From positions 62,001 to 126,000 of the forward strand of contig NZ_JAAAFX010000001.1 in the NCBI RefSeq assembly GCF_019352895.1: a DNA stretch of 64,000 nucleotides, written 5' to 3'. Positions 10,021 to 19,722 of the stretch are shown here, piece after piece. Under the pieces are notes generated by a model, which did not search any database, was not told the DNA's origin, and was given only the letters and a program-made list of their open reading frames with translations. Position numbers and translations under genes: made by a program. Within the stretch, counting starts at the first letter, position 1; every line of letters starts with the position of its first letter. The DNA is from Variovorax boronicumulans. Lineage in GTDB: Bacteria; Pseudomonadota; Gammaproteobacteria; Burkholderiales; Burkholderiaceae_C.

Positions 10021-10431
10021 ATGCAAATCCAGGACAAACCCAAGTTCGACACGCCCTTCGAATGGATCGGCGGCGAGGCCGCCGTCGATGCGCTGGTCAC
10101 GCGCTTCTATGACCTGATGGACCTCGAGCCCGCCTACGCGCGGCTGCGCGCCGTGCACGGCAGCTCGCTGGACAACGCGCGCCAGCGGCTGTTCTGGTTC
10201 CTCTGCGGCTGGCTGGGCGGGCCGCAGCACTACACCGACCGCTTCGGCCACCCGATGCTGCGGGCGCGCCACATGCCGCAGAGCATCGGGGGCCATGCCA
10301 TCGGCATCGCCGAGCGCGACCAGTGGCTGGCCTGCATGGACCAGGCCATGGGCGAAACCGGCGTCGACGAGGCACTGCGCGCCCGGCTGCGCGATTCCTT
10401 CTTCAAGACCGCGGACTGGATGCGTCACTGA
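10021..10431 (+). CDS. group II truncated haemoglobin
   Basis: A 136-residue 2-on-2 globin of the trHbO/YjbI family. Seen in the sequence are the B-helix aromatic region (RFYDLMD), the FLCGWLGGPQHYTDRFGHPMLR block typical of group II proteins, and the proximal His in RARHMP. Such proteins bind O2 or NO and are linked to oxidative or nitrosative stress and microaerobic metabolism. It is 44 bp downstream of the permease gene and may be cotranscribed with it. Confidence 0.92.
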   Translation: MQIQDKPKFDTPFEWIGGEAAVDALVTRFYDLMDLEPAYARLRAVHGSSLDNARQRLFWFLCGWLGGPQHYTDRFGHPMLRARHMPQSIGGHAIGIAERDQWLACMDQAMGETGVDEALRARLRDSFFKTADWMRH

Positions 10432-10698
10432 ACCGCTATTTCGTCGGTCGCGAACAATCTGTTACCTCGCTGGCGGTGCCTACTGAGACATTGTTCCCGT
10501 TTCGTGAACACCGCGTATCATTTCCTTAAGGGTTTCTACTTAGGAGCTGGGTTAAGATTCGTCCAACAGAGCAGAAAGCATCAAGAAAGAAGCAACTGCT
10601 CTGGGTGAGCTTGGCACCGAGCGCGGCGGCCGCCCCCGAAAGGGACGACGCCTCCCCGATACCGGTTCGAATCATCCCTACCCAATAAGGAAACTGAA

Positions 10699-11076
10699 AT
10701 GAAGACCTCGAAGATCCTGGCTGTTGCCGCCCTGTCCCTGCTGACCATCGCTGGTGCCCAAGCCGAAACGTACCAAGGCGTGCAGACCGTGAACTCGGTG
10801 CGCACCCGTGCCGCCGTGGCTGCCGAAGCCCAAGCCACCGCCCGTGCCGGCAACATCTACAGCGACGCAGCCTTCGCTGGCGTGGCACCGGCCCTGACGA
10901 ACAGCATCGACCGCGCCACGGTCAGCCGTCAAGCCGTGCAGACCGCCCGCCTGGGCAACATCTACGGTGACAACGCTTCGGCCGGCGTCCTGTCGGTGGC
11001 CGGCAGCCGCCTCGACCGCGCCACGGTGCAGGCCGAAGCCCGCGCCGCCGCACGCAGCAACAGCGCTTCGATGTAA
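10699..11076 (+). CDS. small secreted repeat protein (DUF4148-like)
   Basis: The 125-residue product has a clear Sec signal peptide cleaved after AGAQA. The mature part contains two repeats built as TAR-x-GNIY-x-D-x-A-x-AGV...S-x-DRATV, rich in Ala and Arg. Similar small periplasmic proteins are abundant in Comamonadaceae and are often mis-labelled SNF2 helicase; no helicase motif is present. AAGGAAAC lies before the ATG. The upstream 267 bp (10432-10698) hold no other gene and probably the promoter. A strong terminator follows. Confidence 0.72.
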   Translation: MKTSKILAVAALSLLTIAGAQAETYQGVQTVNSVRTRAAVAAEAQATARAGNIYSDAAFAGVAPALTNSIDRATVSRQAVQTARLGNIYGDNASAGVLSVAGSRLDRATVQAEARAAARSNSASM

Positions 11077-11107
11077 GCAGTCACCAGCGGGGCCCAGCCC
11101 CTCTGCG

Positions 11108-11140
11108 AAGCCCGCCGCCCTTCAGGCCGCGGGCTTTTTT
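11108..11140 (+). terminator. rho-independent terminator
   Basis: AAGCCCGC pairs with GCGGGCTT across a 13-nt loop, followed by a T run (11135-11140). It lies 32 bp after the secreted repeat protein gene and before the convergent Smr gene. Confidence 0.85.
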
Positions 11141-11156
11141 CATGGAGCGGCCCCGG

Positions 11157-11813
11157 TCAGCGCTTGCTGGGGCAGAGCAGCACCACCAGGGCGCCGGCGC
11201 CGCCTTCGGCCGGCTTGGCCTGCACGAAGGCCAGCACCTCGCTCTTCTGGATCAACCAGCGCTGGGTCTTGGTCTTGAGCACCGGCTGCTTGCCGGGCGA
11301 GCCCAGGCCCTTGCCGTGCACCACGCGCACGCAGCGCAGCCCCTGCTTGAAGGCGGTACGGATGAAGGCGCCCAGGGCCTCGCGCGCCTCGTCGCTGCGC
11401 AGGCCGTGCAGGTCGACTTCGCGCTGGATGGTCCATTCGCCCGCGCGCAGCTTGCGCGTGACGTCGGTGCCGATGCCGGGGCGGCGGAAGCTCATGGCGT
11501 CGTCGACGTCGAGCAGCGTGCTCACGTCGAACTCGTCGGAGAGCGACTCGCGCAGCACGCGCTGCTCGTCGAGTTGGTGCTGCACCGGGATCGGGGCGGG
11601 CGGCTCGGGAGAGAGCGGCACCGCGGCCACACGCTTGAGCGGCTGGGTCGCGCCGATGGCCCGGCTGAACAGGTCCTGCTCGGCCAGCCGTTTCTTCTCG
11701 GCGATGGCGCGCTCGGCCGCCGCCGCCGCTTCGCGTGCGCGGGTTTCGGCCAGGGTGCGTTGCACCTGCTGCAGGTCGGCAAGGCTTTTGAGGGGGCTGC
11801 TGGAACGTGGCAT
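11157..11813 (-). CDS. Smr domain protein (putative endonuclease)
   Basis: The 218-residue protein has an N-terminal Ala/Arg/Glu-rich coiled coil (about 10-50) and a C-terminal Smr domain (about 130-218) with EVDLHGLRSDEA and the VHGKGLGSPGKQPVLK segment. Smr domains nick branched or structured nucleic acids or, in some members, act on ribosomes. ATG 11813 (MPRSSSPLK) was chosen over an upstream in-frame ATG at 11888, whose added 25 residues look like non-coding sequence. The gene is convergent with the secreted repeat protein gene. Confidence 0.88.
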   Translation of the reverse strand: MPRSSSPLKSLADLQQVQRTLAETRAREAAAAAERAIAEKKRLAEQDLFSRAIGATQPLKRVAAVPLSPEPPAPIPVQHQLDEQRVLRESLSDEFDVSTLLDVDDAMSFRRPGIGTDVTRKLRAGEWTIQREVDLHGLRSDEAREALGAFIRTAFKQGLRCVRVVHGKGLGSPGKQPVLKTKTQRWLIQKSEVLAFVQAKPAEGGAGALVVLLCPSKR

Positions 11814-11906
11814 GGCGAGACGGCTTTCAGGCGGGGAGCAGGGCGTCGGTGCACACGCCGATACCCATTGTCCCCGCATCGTACGCAAGGCCGGCCGGGG
11901 CCGGCG

Positions 11907-12584
11907 TCAGAGCAGCCCGCGTTGCGCCATCGACAGGCTTTGGCCACGCGCCACGACCAGGTGGTCGAGCACGCGCACGTCGACCAGCGCGAGCGCGGTC
12001 TTGAGCGTCTGGGTGAGCGCCTCGTCCGCGCGTGAAGGCTCCACACCGCCGCTGGGGTGGTTGTGGGCCAGCACCACGGCCGCGGCATGGTGGTGCAGCG
12101 CGCGCAGCACCACTTCGCGCGGGTAGACGCTGGTCTGCGTGAGCGTGCCGCGGAACAGCTCCTCCATCGCGATCAGCCGGTGCTGGGCGTCGAGGAACAG
12201 CACCGCGAACACCTCGTGCGGGCGCGAGCCGATGTGCAGCTGCAGGTAGTGGGCGACCGCTTCCGGCGAATCGAACACCGCGCGCTCCCTGAGCCGCTCG
12301 GCCATCGCGCGGCGCGCGAGCTCCAGCACGGCGCTGAGTTCGGCGCGCTTGGCCGGGCCGCCCAGGCCCTTGACGGCCTTGAGCGCCGCGGTGTCGGTCT
12401 GCAGCAGGCCGGCGATGCCGCCGAAGGTGTCGAGCAGTTCCTGCGCCAGCTGCAGCACGTTCTTCCCGGCCATGCCGGTGCGCAGCAGCAGGGCCAGCAG
12501 CTCGGCGTCGCCCAGCGCCGATGCGCCGCGGGCGAGCAGCTTCTCGCGCGGTCTGGCTTGCGCAGGCAGATCCTTGAAAGACAT
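11907..12584 (-). CDS. radC: RadC family JAMM/MPN protein
   Basis: The 225-residue RadC-like protein has an N-terminal helix-hairpin-helix-like domain and a C-terminal JAB/MPN metalloprotease fold with a zinc site visible as [14 protein letters not shown]. The frame is open upstream to 13097, but homology begins at [15 protein letters not shown] (ATG 12584) and the extension would overlap the divergent FKBP gene. The biological role of RadC is unresolved; the old DNA-repair name is not well supported. Confidence 0.92.
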   Translation of the reverse strand: MSFKDLPAQARPREKLLARGASALGDAELLALLLRTGMAGKNVLQLAQELLDTFGGIAGLLQTDTAALKAVKGLGGPAKRAELSAVLELARRAMAERLRERAVFDSPEAVAHYLQLHIGSRPHEVFAVLFLDAQHRLIAMEELFRGTLTQTSVYPREVVLRALHHHAAAVVLAHNHPSGGVEPSRADEALTQTLKTALALVDVRVLDHLVVARGQSLSMAQRGLL

Positions 12585-12692
12585 GGCGCAGACGGGGCTT
12601 GGGCCCCACTCCCTAAAATGGCGGGTCCAGTGTAGCGGCGGCCCCCCGGGCCTTCGCTGCGCTTTCCAGCACTCTCTACCGATCGCGCCACC

Positions 12693-13151
12693 TTGACCTC
12701 GTCCACCACCGCCGCCGTCGTGACCGCCGACTCCTTCCTCACGCTGCACTACCGCCTGGCGGGTCCGGCGGGCGACATCATCAACACCTTCGCCGACAAG
12801 CCCGCCACGCTGTCGCTGGGCACCGGCGAGCTGTCGCCGGCCGTCGAGCAGCGTCTGCTGGGCCTGGAGGAGGGCGCGCACACCACCTTCGAGCTGCCGG
12901 CCGGCGAAGCCTTCGGCGAGCGCAATGCCGAGATGCAGCAATGGGTCGCGCGCACGCTGCTGGTCAAGATCGGCGACCCCGACGAGCGCTATGCGGTCGG
13001 CGACGTGGTGCAGTTCCCCACGCCCGACGGCAGCGGCAGCTACGCCGGCGCCGTGATCGCCTCGAGCGACACCGCGGTGCAGTTCGACTTCAACCATCCG
13101 CTGGCCGGCCAGCCGGTGAGCTTCGAAGTGCAGTTGATCGGCGTGCTGTGA
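12693..13151 (+). CDS. slpA: FKBP-type peptidyl-prolyl isomerase, SlpA-like
   Basis: The 152-residue protein contains the FKBP core split by an insert-in-flap domain, as in SlpA/SlyD. Motifs are [21 protein letters not shown], then [18 protein letters not shown] and the AFGER turn. It lacks the His-rich metal tail of SlyD, which favours SlpA. The start is uncertain: TTG 12693 gives [10 protein letters not shown], while GTG 12720 is also in frame; neither has a strong ribosome site. Its stop overlaps the ispH GTG start by 4 bp, the usual slpA-ispH arrangement in proteobacteria. Confidence 0.9.
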   Translation: MTSSTTAAVVTADSFLTLHYRLAGPAGDIINTFADKPATLSLGTGELSPAVEQRLLGLEEGAHTTFELPAGEAFGERNAEMQQWVARTLLVKIGDPDERYAVGDVVQFPTPDGSGSYAGAVIASSDTAVQFDFNHPLAGQPVSFEVQLIGVL

Positions 13152-14119
13152 GCGAGCCTTCCGTCAACGAGATCATCCTGGCCGAGCCGCGCGGCTTCTG
13201 CGCGGGCGTCGACCGCGCGATCGAGATCGTCGAGCGCGCCATCGCCAAGTTCGGCGCGCCGATCTACGTGCGCCACGAGATCGTGCACAACACCTACGTG
13301 GTCAACGAGCTCAAGGCCAAGGGCGCGATCTTCATCGAGGACCTGGCCGATGTGCCGCCGGGCTCGACGCTGATCTTCAGCGCGCACGGCGTGAGCAAGG
13401 CCGTCGAGGCCGAAGCCCAGGCCCGCGGCTTCGACGTCTTCGATGCCACCTGCCCGCTGGTGACCAAGGTGCATGTGGAGGTCGCCAAGCTCGCGAAAGA
13501 GGGCTACGAATTCATCATGATCGGCCACAAGGGCCATCCCGAGGTCGAGGGCACGATGGGCCAGCTGACCCACGGCATCCACCTGGTCGAGGACGTGGCC
13601 GACGTGGCCAAGGTGCAGCCCGGCCAGACCGAGAAGCTGGCCGTGGTCACGCAGACCACGCTGTCGGTCGACGACGCGGCCGAGATCGCGGCCGCGGTGC
13701 GCGCGCGCTTCCCCAAGGTGCGCGAGCCCAAGCAGCAGGACATCTGCTACGCCACCCAGAACCGCCAGGACGCGGTGAAGATCATGAGCCCGCAGGTCGA
13801 CATCGTGATCGTGGTGGGCAGCCCCACCAGCTCCAACAGCAACCGCCTGCGCGAGCTCGCGCAACGGCTGGGCACCGAGAGCTACATGGTCGATTCGGCC
13901 GACGAGCTCCAGCCCGAGTGGTTCGAGGGCAAGACGCGGGTCGGCCTGACGGCCGGCGCTTCGGCGCCCGAGGTGCTGGTGCGCGAGGTGATCGACCGCG
14001 TGAAGGCGCTGGGCGCGGTCTCGGTGCGCAAGATGGACGGCATCGAGGAGACCATCAAGTTCCCGCTGCCCAAGGGCCTCAAGCTCGAAGACCGGCCTGC
14101 GCCGGGCCATATTTCCTGA
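13148..14119 (+). CDS. ispH: 4-hydroxy-3-methylbut-2-enyl diphosphate reductase IspH
   Basis: IspH (LytB) performs the last step of the MEP isoprenoid pathway, reducing HMBPP to IPP and DMAPP with a [4Fe-4S] cluster. The three cluster cysteines are visible in [24 protein letters not shown] and [12 protein letters not shown]; the TQTTLS segment and HGVSK are also present. The product is 323 residues, normal for the family. The GTG start (13148) is fixed by the GTGA overlap with slpA. Confidence 0.97.
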   Translation: MSEPSVNEIILAEPRGFCAGVDRAIEIVERAIAKFGAPIYVRHEIVHNTYVVNELKAKGAIFIEDLADVPPGSTLIFSAHGVSKAVEAEAQARGFDVFDATCPLVTKVHVEVAKLAKEGYEFIMIGHKGHPEVEGTMGQLTHGIHLVEDVADVAKVQPGQTEKLAVVTQTTLSVDDAAEIAAAVRARFPKVREPKQQDICYATQNRQDAVKIMSPQVDIVIVVGSPTSSNSNRLRELAQRLGTESYMVDSADELQPEWFEGKTRVGLTAGASAPEVLVREVIDRVKALGAVSVRKMDGIEETIKFPLPKGLKLEDRPAPGHIS

Positions 14120-14230
14120 GCGTCCACAGGCCGCGCGCGCCGCTCGCGCCGCGGCGACTTTCCCTTTCGCGGCGTGCCGCAGCCACGGTTCGGCACCACC
14201 GCTTCCCTCCAAGAAGAAGAGACAGCAACC

Positions 14231-15202
14231 ATGCAGACGACGATTGACTGGCACGATGAAATCGAAGGGGCTGCGTGCCGCCTGGCCGCGCACCGCGGCG
14301 CCTACCTGCGCGAAACCCCGCTGTGGAAGCTCTCGCCCGCAAGCCTTGGCCTGCCGGCGGCGCTCGAGGCCGGTGGCACCGAGGTCTGGCTCAAGCTCGA
14401 GCACCTGCAGATCGCGGGCAGCTTCAAGGCGCGCGGCATGATGAACCGCCTGCTGGCCCAGCCGATCCCGGCGGCCGGCGTGGTGGTGGCCTCGGGCGGC
14501 AATGCCGGCATCGCGACCGCGGCCGCCGCACGCGCGCTGGGCGTGCGCTGCGAGGTCTTCCTGCCGGGCGTGTCGCCCGAAGCCAAGCGCGCGCGGCTGC
14601 GTGCGCTGGGCGCCGAGGTCACGGTGGTCGGCGAGGCCTACGCCGATGCCCTGGCCGCCTGCCTGGCGCGCCAGCGCGAGAGCGGCGCGCTGCTGACCCA
14701 TGCCTACGACCAGCTCGAAGTGGTAGCCGGTGCCGGCACGCTGGGCCGCGAGATCGAACAGCAGGGCGGCCTGCCCGATGCGGTGCTGGTGAGCGTGGGC
14801 GGCGGCGGCCTGATCGGCGGGCTGGCCGGCTGGTTCGGCCAGCGCAGCCGCGTGGTCGCGCTCGAGCCCGAACGCGCGCCCACGCTGTTCCGCGCCCGCG
14901 AAGCCGGCCATCCGGTCGACGTCGAGGTCGGCGGCGTGGCTGCCGATTCGCTGGGCGCCAAGCGCATCGGCGACTTCGCCTGGGACATCACGCAGCGCGA
15001 GGTGCGCGATGCGCTGCTGCTGTCCGACGAGGCCATCCGCGCGGCGCAGCTGTGGCTCTGGAAGGAGATGAAGCTGGCCGTCGAGCCCGCGGCCGCGTTG
15101 CCGCTGGCCGCGCTGCAGACCGGCGCCTATGTGCCGCGTGCCGGCGAGAAGGTCTGCCTGATCGTCTGCGGCGCCAATCTCGACCCGGCCAGCCTGGCCT
15201 GA
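14231..15202 (+). CDS. PLP-dependent threonine/serine dehydratase-like enzyme
   Basis: A fold-type II PLP enzyme of 323 residues. The PLP lysine is in IAGSFKARGMMN, the substrate loop is ASGGNAGIA, and the phosphate-binding Gly-rich loop is SVGGGGLIGGLAG. This fits catabolic threonine/serine dehydratases and their paralogues; no ACT regulatory domain is present, so it is not a classical biosynthetic IlvA. ATG 14231 was chosen because alignment begins near here and a purine-rich AAGAAGAAGAGA tract precedes it. An upstream ATG at 14174 is in frame. Confidence 0.85.
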   Translation: MQTTIDWHDEIEGAACRLAAHRGAYLRETPLWKLSPASLGLPAALEAGGTEVWLKLEHLQIAGSFKARGMMNRLLAQPIPAAGVVVASGGNAGIATAAAARALGVRCEVFLPGVSPEAKRARLRALGAEVTVVGEAYADALAACLARQRESGALLTHAYDQLEVVAGAGTLGREIEQQGGLPDAVLVSVGGGGLIGGLAGWFGQRSRVVALEPERAPTLFRAREAGHPVDVEVGGVAADSLGAKRIGDFAWDITQREVRDALLLSDEAIRAAQLWLWKEMKLAVEPAAALPLAALQTGAYVPRAGEKVCLIVCGANLDPASLA

Positions 15203-15248
15203 TCCGGCCGATGGGCCTGCCGCGCGAGACCGCGGCAGCGCCACCTAA

Positions 15249-16589
<1,341 letters not shown>

Positions 16590-16605
16590 TTTCTTCTGCG
16601 AGGCC

Positions 16606-16635
16606 TTGAAGGGGGCTGAAAAATACTGCTAGAAT
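16606..16635 (+). promoter_or_regulatory. sigma70 promoter of tRNA-Ser(CGA)
   Basis: TTGAAG (16606-16611), an 18-bp spacer and TAGAAT (16630-16635) end 19 bp before the tRNA 5' end. The -10 is close to consensus. Confidence 0.65.
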
Positions 16636-16654
16636 CGCAGACTCGACAGACACC

Positions 16655-16742
16655 GGAGAGGTGGCAGAGTGGTCGAATGTACCTGACTCGAAATCAGGCG
16701 TACGGTAACGTACCGAGGGTTCGAATCCCTCCCTCTCCTCCA
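16655..16742 (+). tRNA. tRNA-Ser(CGA)
   Basis: The 88-nt gene folds with acceptor GGAGAGG/CCTCTCC, the anticodon loop CTCGAAA (anticodon CGA, codon UCG), a long class II variable arm (CGTACGGTAACGTACCG) and the T loop TTCGAAT. CCA is encoded. The 3' 15 bases are the prophage attachment core, so the phage has rebuilt the tRNA end on integration. Confidence 0.96.
16728..16742 (+). other. attL core
   Basis: CCTCCCTCTCCTCCA, the last 15 nt of tRNA-Ser(CGA), recurs exactly at 61156-61170. Bases on either side differ, so the shared core is 15 bp. It marks the left junction of the prophage. Confidence 0.9.
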
Positions 16743-16744
16743 AG

Positions 16745-16771
16745 ATAGCCCCAACAAGGGGCTATTTTTTT
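16745..16771 (+). terminator. terminator of tRNA-Ser supplied by the prophage
   Basis: ATAGCCCC, loop AACAA, GGGGCTAT, then seven T. It begins 3 bp after the tRNA CCA and lies on the phage side of attL, so it replaces the host terminator displaced to 61204. Confidence 0.88.
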
Positions 16772-16878
16772 GCCTGTACCCCACCCAATAGCGTGCAAAA
16801 TCAACGGGTTAGCCGCTCTCGCGTCCCCCCGAAGACCTGCAAACCCCACCCGACACAACCCATACGCACGGGCCATCG

Positions 16879-16897
16879 GTAGGCATTTTTGTAGGCA
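16879..16897 (+). promoter_or_regulatory. integrase arm-type sites, left end
   Basis: GTAGGCA at 16879-16885 and again at 16891-16897, 12 bp start to start. The same heptamer pair with the same 12-bp spacing is found near attR (61087 and 61099). A third copy in inverse orientation (ATGCCTAC, 16919-16926) overlaps the integrase start codon. Confidence 0.6.
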
Positions 16898-16918
16898 CGC
16901 AGTGCGGCATCCTTCCCG

Positions 16919-18085
16919 ATGCCTACATTCAAGCTCTCTGACAACAAGGTCCGCGCCGCCAAGCCGACCGACAAGCCCCAGAAAATCTTCGACGGCCAAG
17001 GTCTCCACCTCTTCGTTTCCCCCAAGGGCGCGAAGACGTGGCGGCTGGCCTATCGGCTCGACGGCAAGCCGCAGACCGCATCGCTGGGCGCATACCCGGA
17101 TGTCTCCCTGGCCCTGGCCCGCGAGAAGGCGGCCGAGATCCGCAAGGGCATGGCGCAAGGCGTCAGCCCGAAGAAGCCGAAGCGCAACGCAGTGACCTTC
17201 AAGGAGGCGGCGGAGATCTACTGGAACGGGCGCAAGGACGTCGCCGACGGCTATCGGGCCAATGCCCTGCGCGCGCTCGAAATGCACCTCTACAAGCCCA
17301 TCGGCGATCTGCCCATCGGCTCGATCGACCGGCCGACGTTGCTGACCGCGCTGATGATCACCGACAACGCTGGCCACCATGTGTACGTGCGCAAGGTCCG
17401 GATGTGGGCCTCGCAGGTCTGGGACTGGGCTGTAGAGCACGAGCACGCGGCGATCAACATCCCCGCCACCATTCAGCCGAAGAAGGCTTTCGGGAAGTCC
17501 AAGACCAAACCCCATGCCTCGCTCGAGCTGACGGAGGTCGCGGACTTCCTGCTGCGCCTGAGCCTGGAGAAGGAGATTCAGTCGGTGCTCGCGTGCAAGC
17601 TGATGGCGCTGACCTGGGTTCGCACGCAGGAGCTGCGCATGATGCTCTGGGACCAGATCGACGGGAACGTCTGGCGGTTGCCTGAAGAGGTGATGAAGCG
17701 GGACAAGGATCACATCGTGCCGCTCGCCCGCCAGGCCGTCGAGATCATCGAGAAGCTGCGTGCCCGGAGCCGCGGCAGCATCTACGTCTTCCCGAATGAC
17801 CGGCGCGCCGATCGACCCATGAGCGAGAACGCCGTGCTCTACCTGATGCACCGCATGGGCTACAAGGGTGAGATGACGGGGCACGGGTGGCGCTCTGTGG
17901 CGTCCACCTGGGCGAACGAACACGGGTACAACCGCGATGCCATCGAGCGCCAACTCGCGCACACGCCCGATGACAAGGTGCGCTCTGCCTACAACCGCGC
18001 GGAGTACCTGAAGGAACGCCGCGCCATGATGCAGGCATTCGCCGATTGGCTAGACAAGCCCGATACCAGCAGCCTGCAGGGTTGA
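16919..18085 (+). CDS. int: tyrosine site-specific integrase (P4 type)
   Basis: This 388-residue recombinase catalyses prophage integration and excision. The N-terminal DUF4102 arm-binding domain (about 1-90: FKLSDNKVRAAKP... LGAYPDVSLALAREKA) and a core-binding domain precede the catalytic domain. Catalytic residues are visible: Arg in WVRTQELR (~234), HGWR (~322-325), His in AHTPDDKVR, and Tyr in RSAYNRAEY (~357). P4-type integrases typically use tRNA 3' ends, as here. The start codon overlaps an inverted arm-type site, suggesting self-repression. It converges on the AlpA-like gene with a 36-bp overlap of 3' ends. Confidence 0.95.
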   Translation: MPTFKLSDNKVRAAKPTDKPQKIFDGQGLHLFVSPKGAKTWRLAYRLDGKPQTASLGAYPDVSLALAREKAAEIRKGMAQGVSPKKPKRNAVTFKEAAEIYWNGRKDVADGYRANALRALEMHLYKPIGDLPIGSIDRPTLLTALMITDNAGHHVYVRKVRMWASQVWDWAVEHEHAAINIPATIQPKKAFGKSKTKPHASLELTEVADFLLRLSLEKEIQSVLACKLMALTWVRTQELRMMLWDQIDGNVWRLPEEVMKRDKDHIVPLARQAVEIIEKLRARSRGSIYVFPNDRRADRPMSENAVLYLMHRMGYKGEMTGHGWRSVASTWANEHGYNRDAIERQLAHTPDDKVRSAYNRAEYLKERRAMMQAFADWLDKPDTSSLQG

Positions 18086-18253
18086 AAGGCGCCAGCCGAC
18101 CGTGCGCCGGCTGATTGCCACATCGGGCGGCGGCACCTTGCCGGCCTTCATCCATCGGCGCATTGCTTCGCTGCCGACGCCGAGCATCTTGCACAGGTCC
18201 GAGCGGTAGATCACCCGGTCGGTTCGTTGGGTTTCGTTCGTGTGCGGGCTCAT
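18050..18253 (-). CDS. AlpA/excisionase-like small DNA-binding protein
   Basis: A 67-residue winged-helix (MerR/AlpA-type) protein: VIYRSDLCKMLGVGSEAMRRWMKAGKVPPP, then AISRRTVGWRLSTL. Proteins of this form next to a P4-type integrase act as directionality factors or as activators of int. It is the last gene of the leftward early operon, and its 3' end overlaps the 3' end of int on the opposite strand. Its start overlaps the end of the ASCH gene. Confidence 0.75.
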   Translation of the reverse strand: MSPHTNETQRTDRVIYRSDLCKMLGVGSEAMRRWMKAGKVPPPDVAISRRTVGWRLSTLQAAGIGLV

Positions 18254-18624
18254 GCCGTACTACCTCCAGGTGGTGAATTGGAAATACCACCGTTGAGTGG
18301 TACTCCGGAAACGTCGATGGCGAACACCTCGACCGGCGCCGGCCCGAAATGCTCGTGCTGCAGGGTCTGCAGGCGGTAGCCCAGCCACGGCAGCACCAGA
18401 CGCCGGGCCTGGTCGCCGCGCGGCGGGTAGCCCCGCGTCAGGACGATGCGGTCGTAGCGCTGGCCCTGCAGGCGCTTGCGCCAGAAGGGCGTCACAAGCC
18501 GGAACTCGCGCAGCTTCTCGCCGCGCTTGATCTGGTCGAAGTAGATGCCCTTCAGGGGCAGCGTCAGGGTGCGCACCACGCGGTGCGCGCGCAGCGGCCG
18601 GGTGCTGATGATCTCGGGCGGCAT
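18250..18624 (-). CDS. ASCH domain protein
   Basis: The 124-residue protein shows the ASCH signature (TLPLKGIYFDQIKRGEKLREFR), a beta-barrel related to PUA and proposed to bind RNA or modified nucleotides. YDRIVLTRGYPP and VEVFAIDVSG complete the fold. The start ATG 18624 overlaps the upstream stop (TGATG); a longer open frame reaches 18981 but overlaps the next gene completely. Phage ASCH proteins are frequent in early regions; a role in RNA or nucleotide modification is only inference. Confidence 0.75.
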   Translation of the reverse strand: MPPEIISTRPLRAHRVVRTLTLPLKGIYFDQIKRGEKLREFRLVTPFWRKRLQGQRYDRIVLTRGYPPRGDQARRLVLPWLGYRLQTLQHEHFGPAPVEVFAIDVSGVPLNGGISNSPPGGSTA

Positions 18625-18926
18625 CACGATGCGTCCCCGTGCGCGGCGCTGGGCGCCTGCGTGACCGCGCGAGCGTGGCCGGTCTTGGCCCAACGCTGCA
18701 TGGACAGCTCGCACCCGCGCGTGAGGCCCATGCCGTTCGCCATGCCCAGGTGCGTCGCCTTGTTGCCGCAGCCGCAGTAGCACCGGCGGCGGGCCTTGAT
18801 CTTCGGCAGCGCCTGCACATAACGCACGTTCTCGGTTGCGCTGGCCACTGTGCCCCAGCCGGCGGTGCCGCCCTTCATTGCGGCGCGCAGTGCGGGCGGC
18901 GAGAGCTTGTTCAGGTCCACCATCAC
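18624..18926 (-). CDS. hypothetical phage protein with CxCxC motif
   Basis: A 100-residue protein of unknown function. It has a cysteine-rich stretch, RRCYCGCGNKATHLGMANGMGLTRGC, which could bind a metal ion. The N-terminal half is basic with a helical segment. It is coupled to both neighbours (4-bp overlap upstream, 1-bp downstream), so it belongs to the leftward early operon. Confidence 0.6.
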   Translation of the reverse strand: MMVDLNKLSPPALRAAMKGGTAGWGTVASATENVRYVQALPKIKARRRCYCGCGNKATHLGMANGMGLTRGCELSMQRWAKTGHARAVTQAPSAAHGDAS

Positions 18927-19201
18927 GCACCTCCTCGCGCCGCACGCTGGAATTCGGCCTCTGCGCGATCCTGCTCGGCAAAGCCGGCGCGCACCTTGGC
19001 GATCTGCGCCTCGACCATCGTGACGGCCTGCTTATGCGCGTCGCTGCCCCAGCCGATGGCCTTGGGGTCGACGCCGGTGCCGAGCCGGCCGTTGTTGACG
19101 AGCTTGAGCACGCAGTCCAGCGGGCTGCTGTACGTCTCGATGTCGAGGCCTCGCCCGGCTTGCACCAGGGCGACAGTGTTTCCCGTGCTGATGCCGCTCA
19201 T
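18923..19201 (-). CDS. hypothetical phage protein
   Basis: A 92-residue protein not recognised. It ends in a charged helical segment (QAVTMVEAQIAKVRAGFAEQDRAEAEFQRA). 4-bp overlaps with genes on both sides support it as a real member of the leftward operon. Confidence 0.6.
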   Translation of the reverse strand: MSGISTGNTVALVQAGRGLDIETYSSPLDCVLKLVNNGRLGTGVDPKAIGWGSDAHKQAVTMVEAQIAKVRAGFAEQDRAEAEFQRAARGGA

Positions 19202-19722
19202 GCCTGACCCCGCGCACCCGGTGCCTGTGCTGCGATTGCATCAACGTGGTTGATGTGCTGGAAGTCGACGGCGGGCCGGGCCTTGGCGTCGATGTAGGCC
19301 TTCGGCCAAGCGCGATCCACGCCGCGCGCCGCCTCCTGTCGCGCTGCTTCCGCCGCGCCGAAGACGTGGGCCTTGCTCAGGTCGGTGGTGTAGCCCTTTC
19401 CGTCCTTTGCCCACCACAGCACATCGTTGCCGACGAACTGCCGGGTGTCCTGCAAGTACCAGAGGTCGGCCGCATTTGCCTGGGGCTGGGCGCTGGCGGC
19501 GCCCAGAGCGAGTTTGAACAGTTCGCGGCAATGGTTTGCCAGCGCGGCTGGAATGACCCGGGCGCGCGCGCCATCAGGGCAGCAGTCGCGGAAAGTGTCT
19601 GGCACCTCGCCGACGCTCCCGCAGCCAGGGCAGAAGCGGGTCGCCGGCTCGTTGGCGTGTAGGGCGGCCTTCGGCAGGGCCGGCTTCTTCGTGGTGGTGG
19701 TGCTGGGCATGGTGGTCCTCAT
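19198..19722 (-). CDS. hypothetical phage protein with zinc-ribbon-like cysteines
   Basis: A 174-residue protein with a Cys cluster near the N-terminus (FCPGCG ... DCCPDG) and an acidic, aromatic C-terminal half (WYLQDTRQF, VLWWAKDGKGY) resembling short phage-specific domains. ATG 19722 overlaps the upstream stop as ATGA; ATG 19710, four codons in, has GAGG at a better distance and is equally possible. The frame stays open far upstream, but that part overlaps the J-domain gene. Confidence 0.6.
   Translation of the reverse strand: MRTTMPSTTTTKKPALPKAALHANEPATRFCPGCGSVGEVPDTFRDCCPDGARARVIPAALANHCRELFKLALGAASAQPQANAADLWYLQDTRQFVGNDVLWWAKDGKGYTTDLSKAHVFGAAEAARQEAARGVDRAWPKAYIDAKARPAVDFQHINHVDAIAAQAPGARGQA

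Noticed and set aside
10600..10690. possible tRNA upstream of the small secreted protein (GGTTCGAATC looks like a T loop, ending CTACCC)
   Set aside because: Neither an acceptor stem nor a paired T stem forms, and there is no CCA; it is more likely part of the 5' leader.
12585..13097. N-terminal extension of RadC
   Set aside because: The added residues do not resemble RadC and would overlap the start and most of the divergent FKBP gene.
13040..15244. 734-residue reverse frame opposite ispH and the dehydratase gene
   Set aside because: Low-complexity shadow; ispH and the PLP enzyme have complete motifs.
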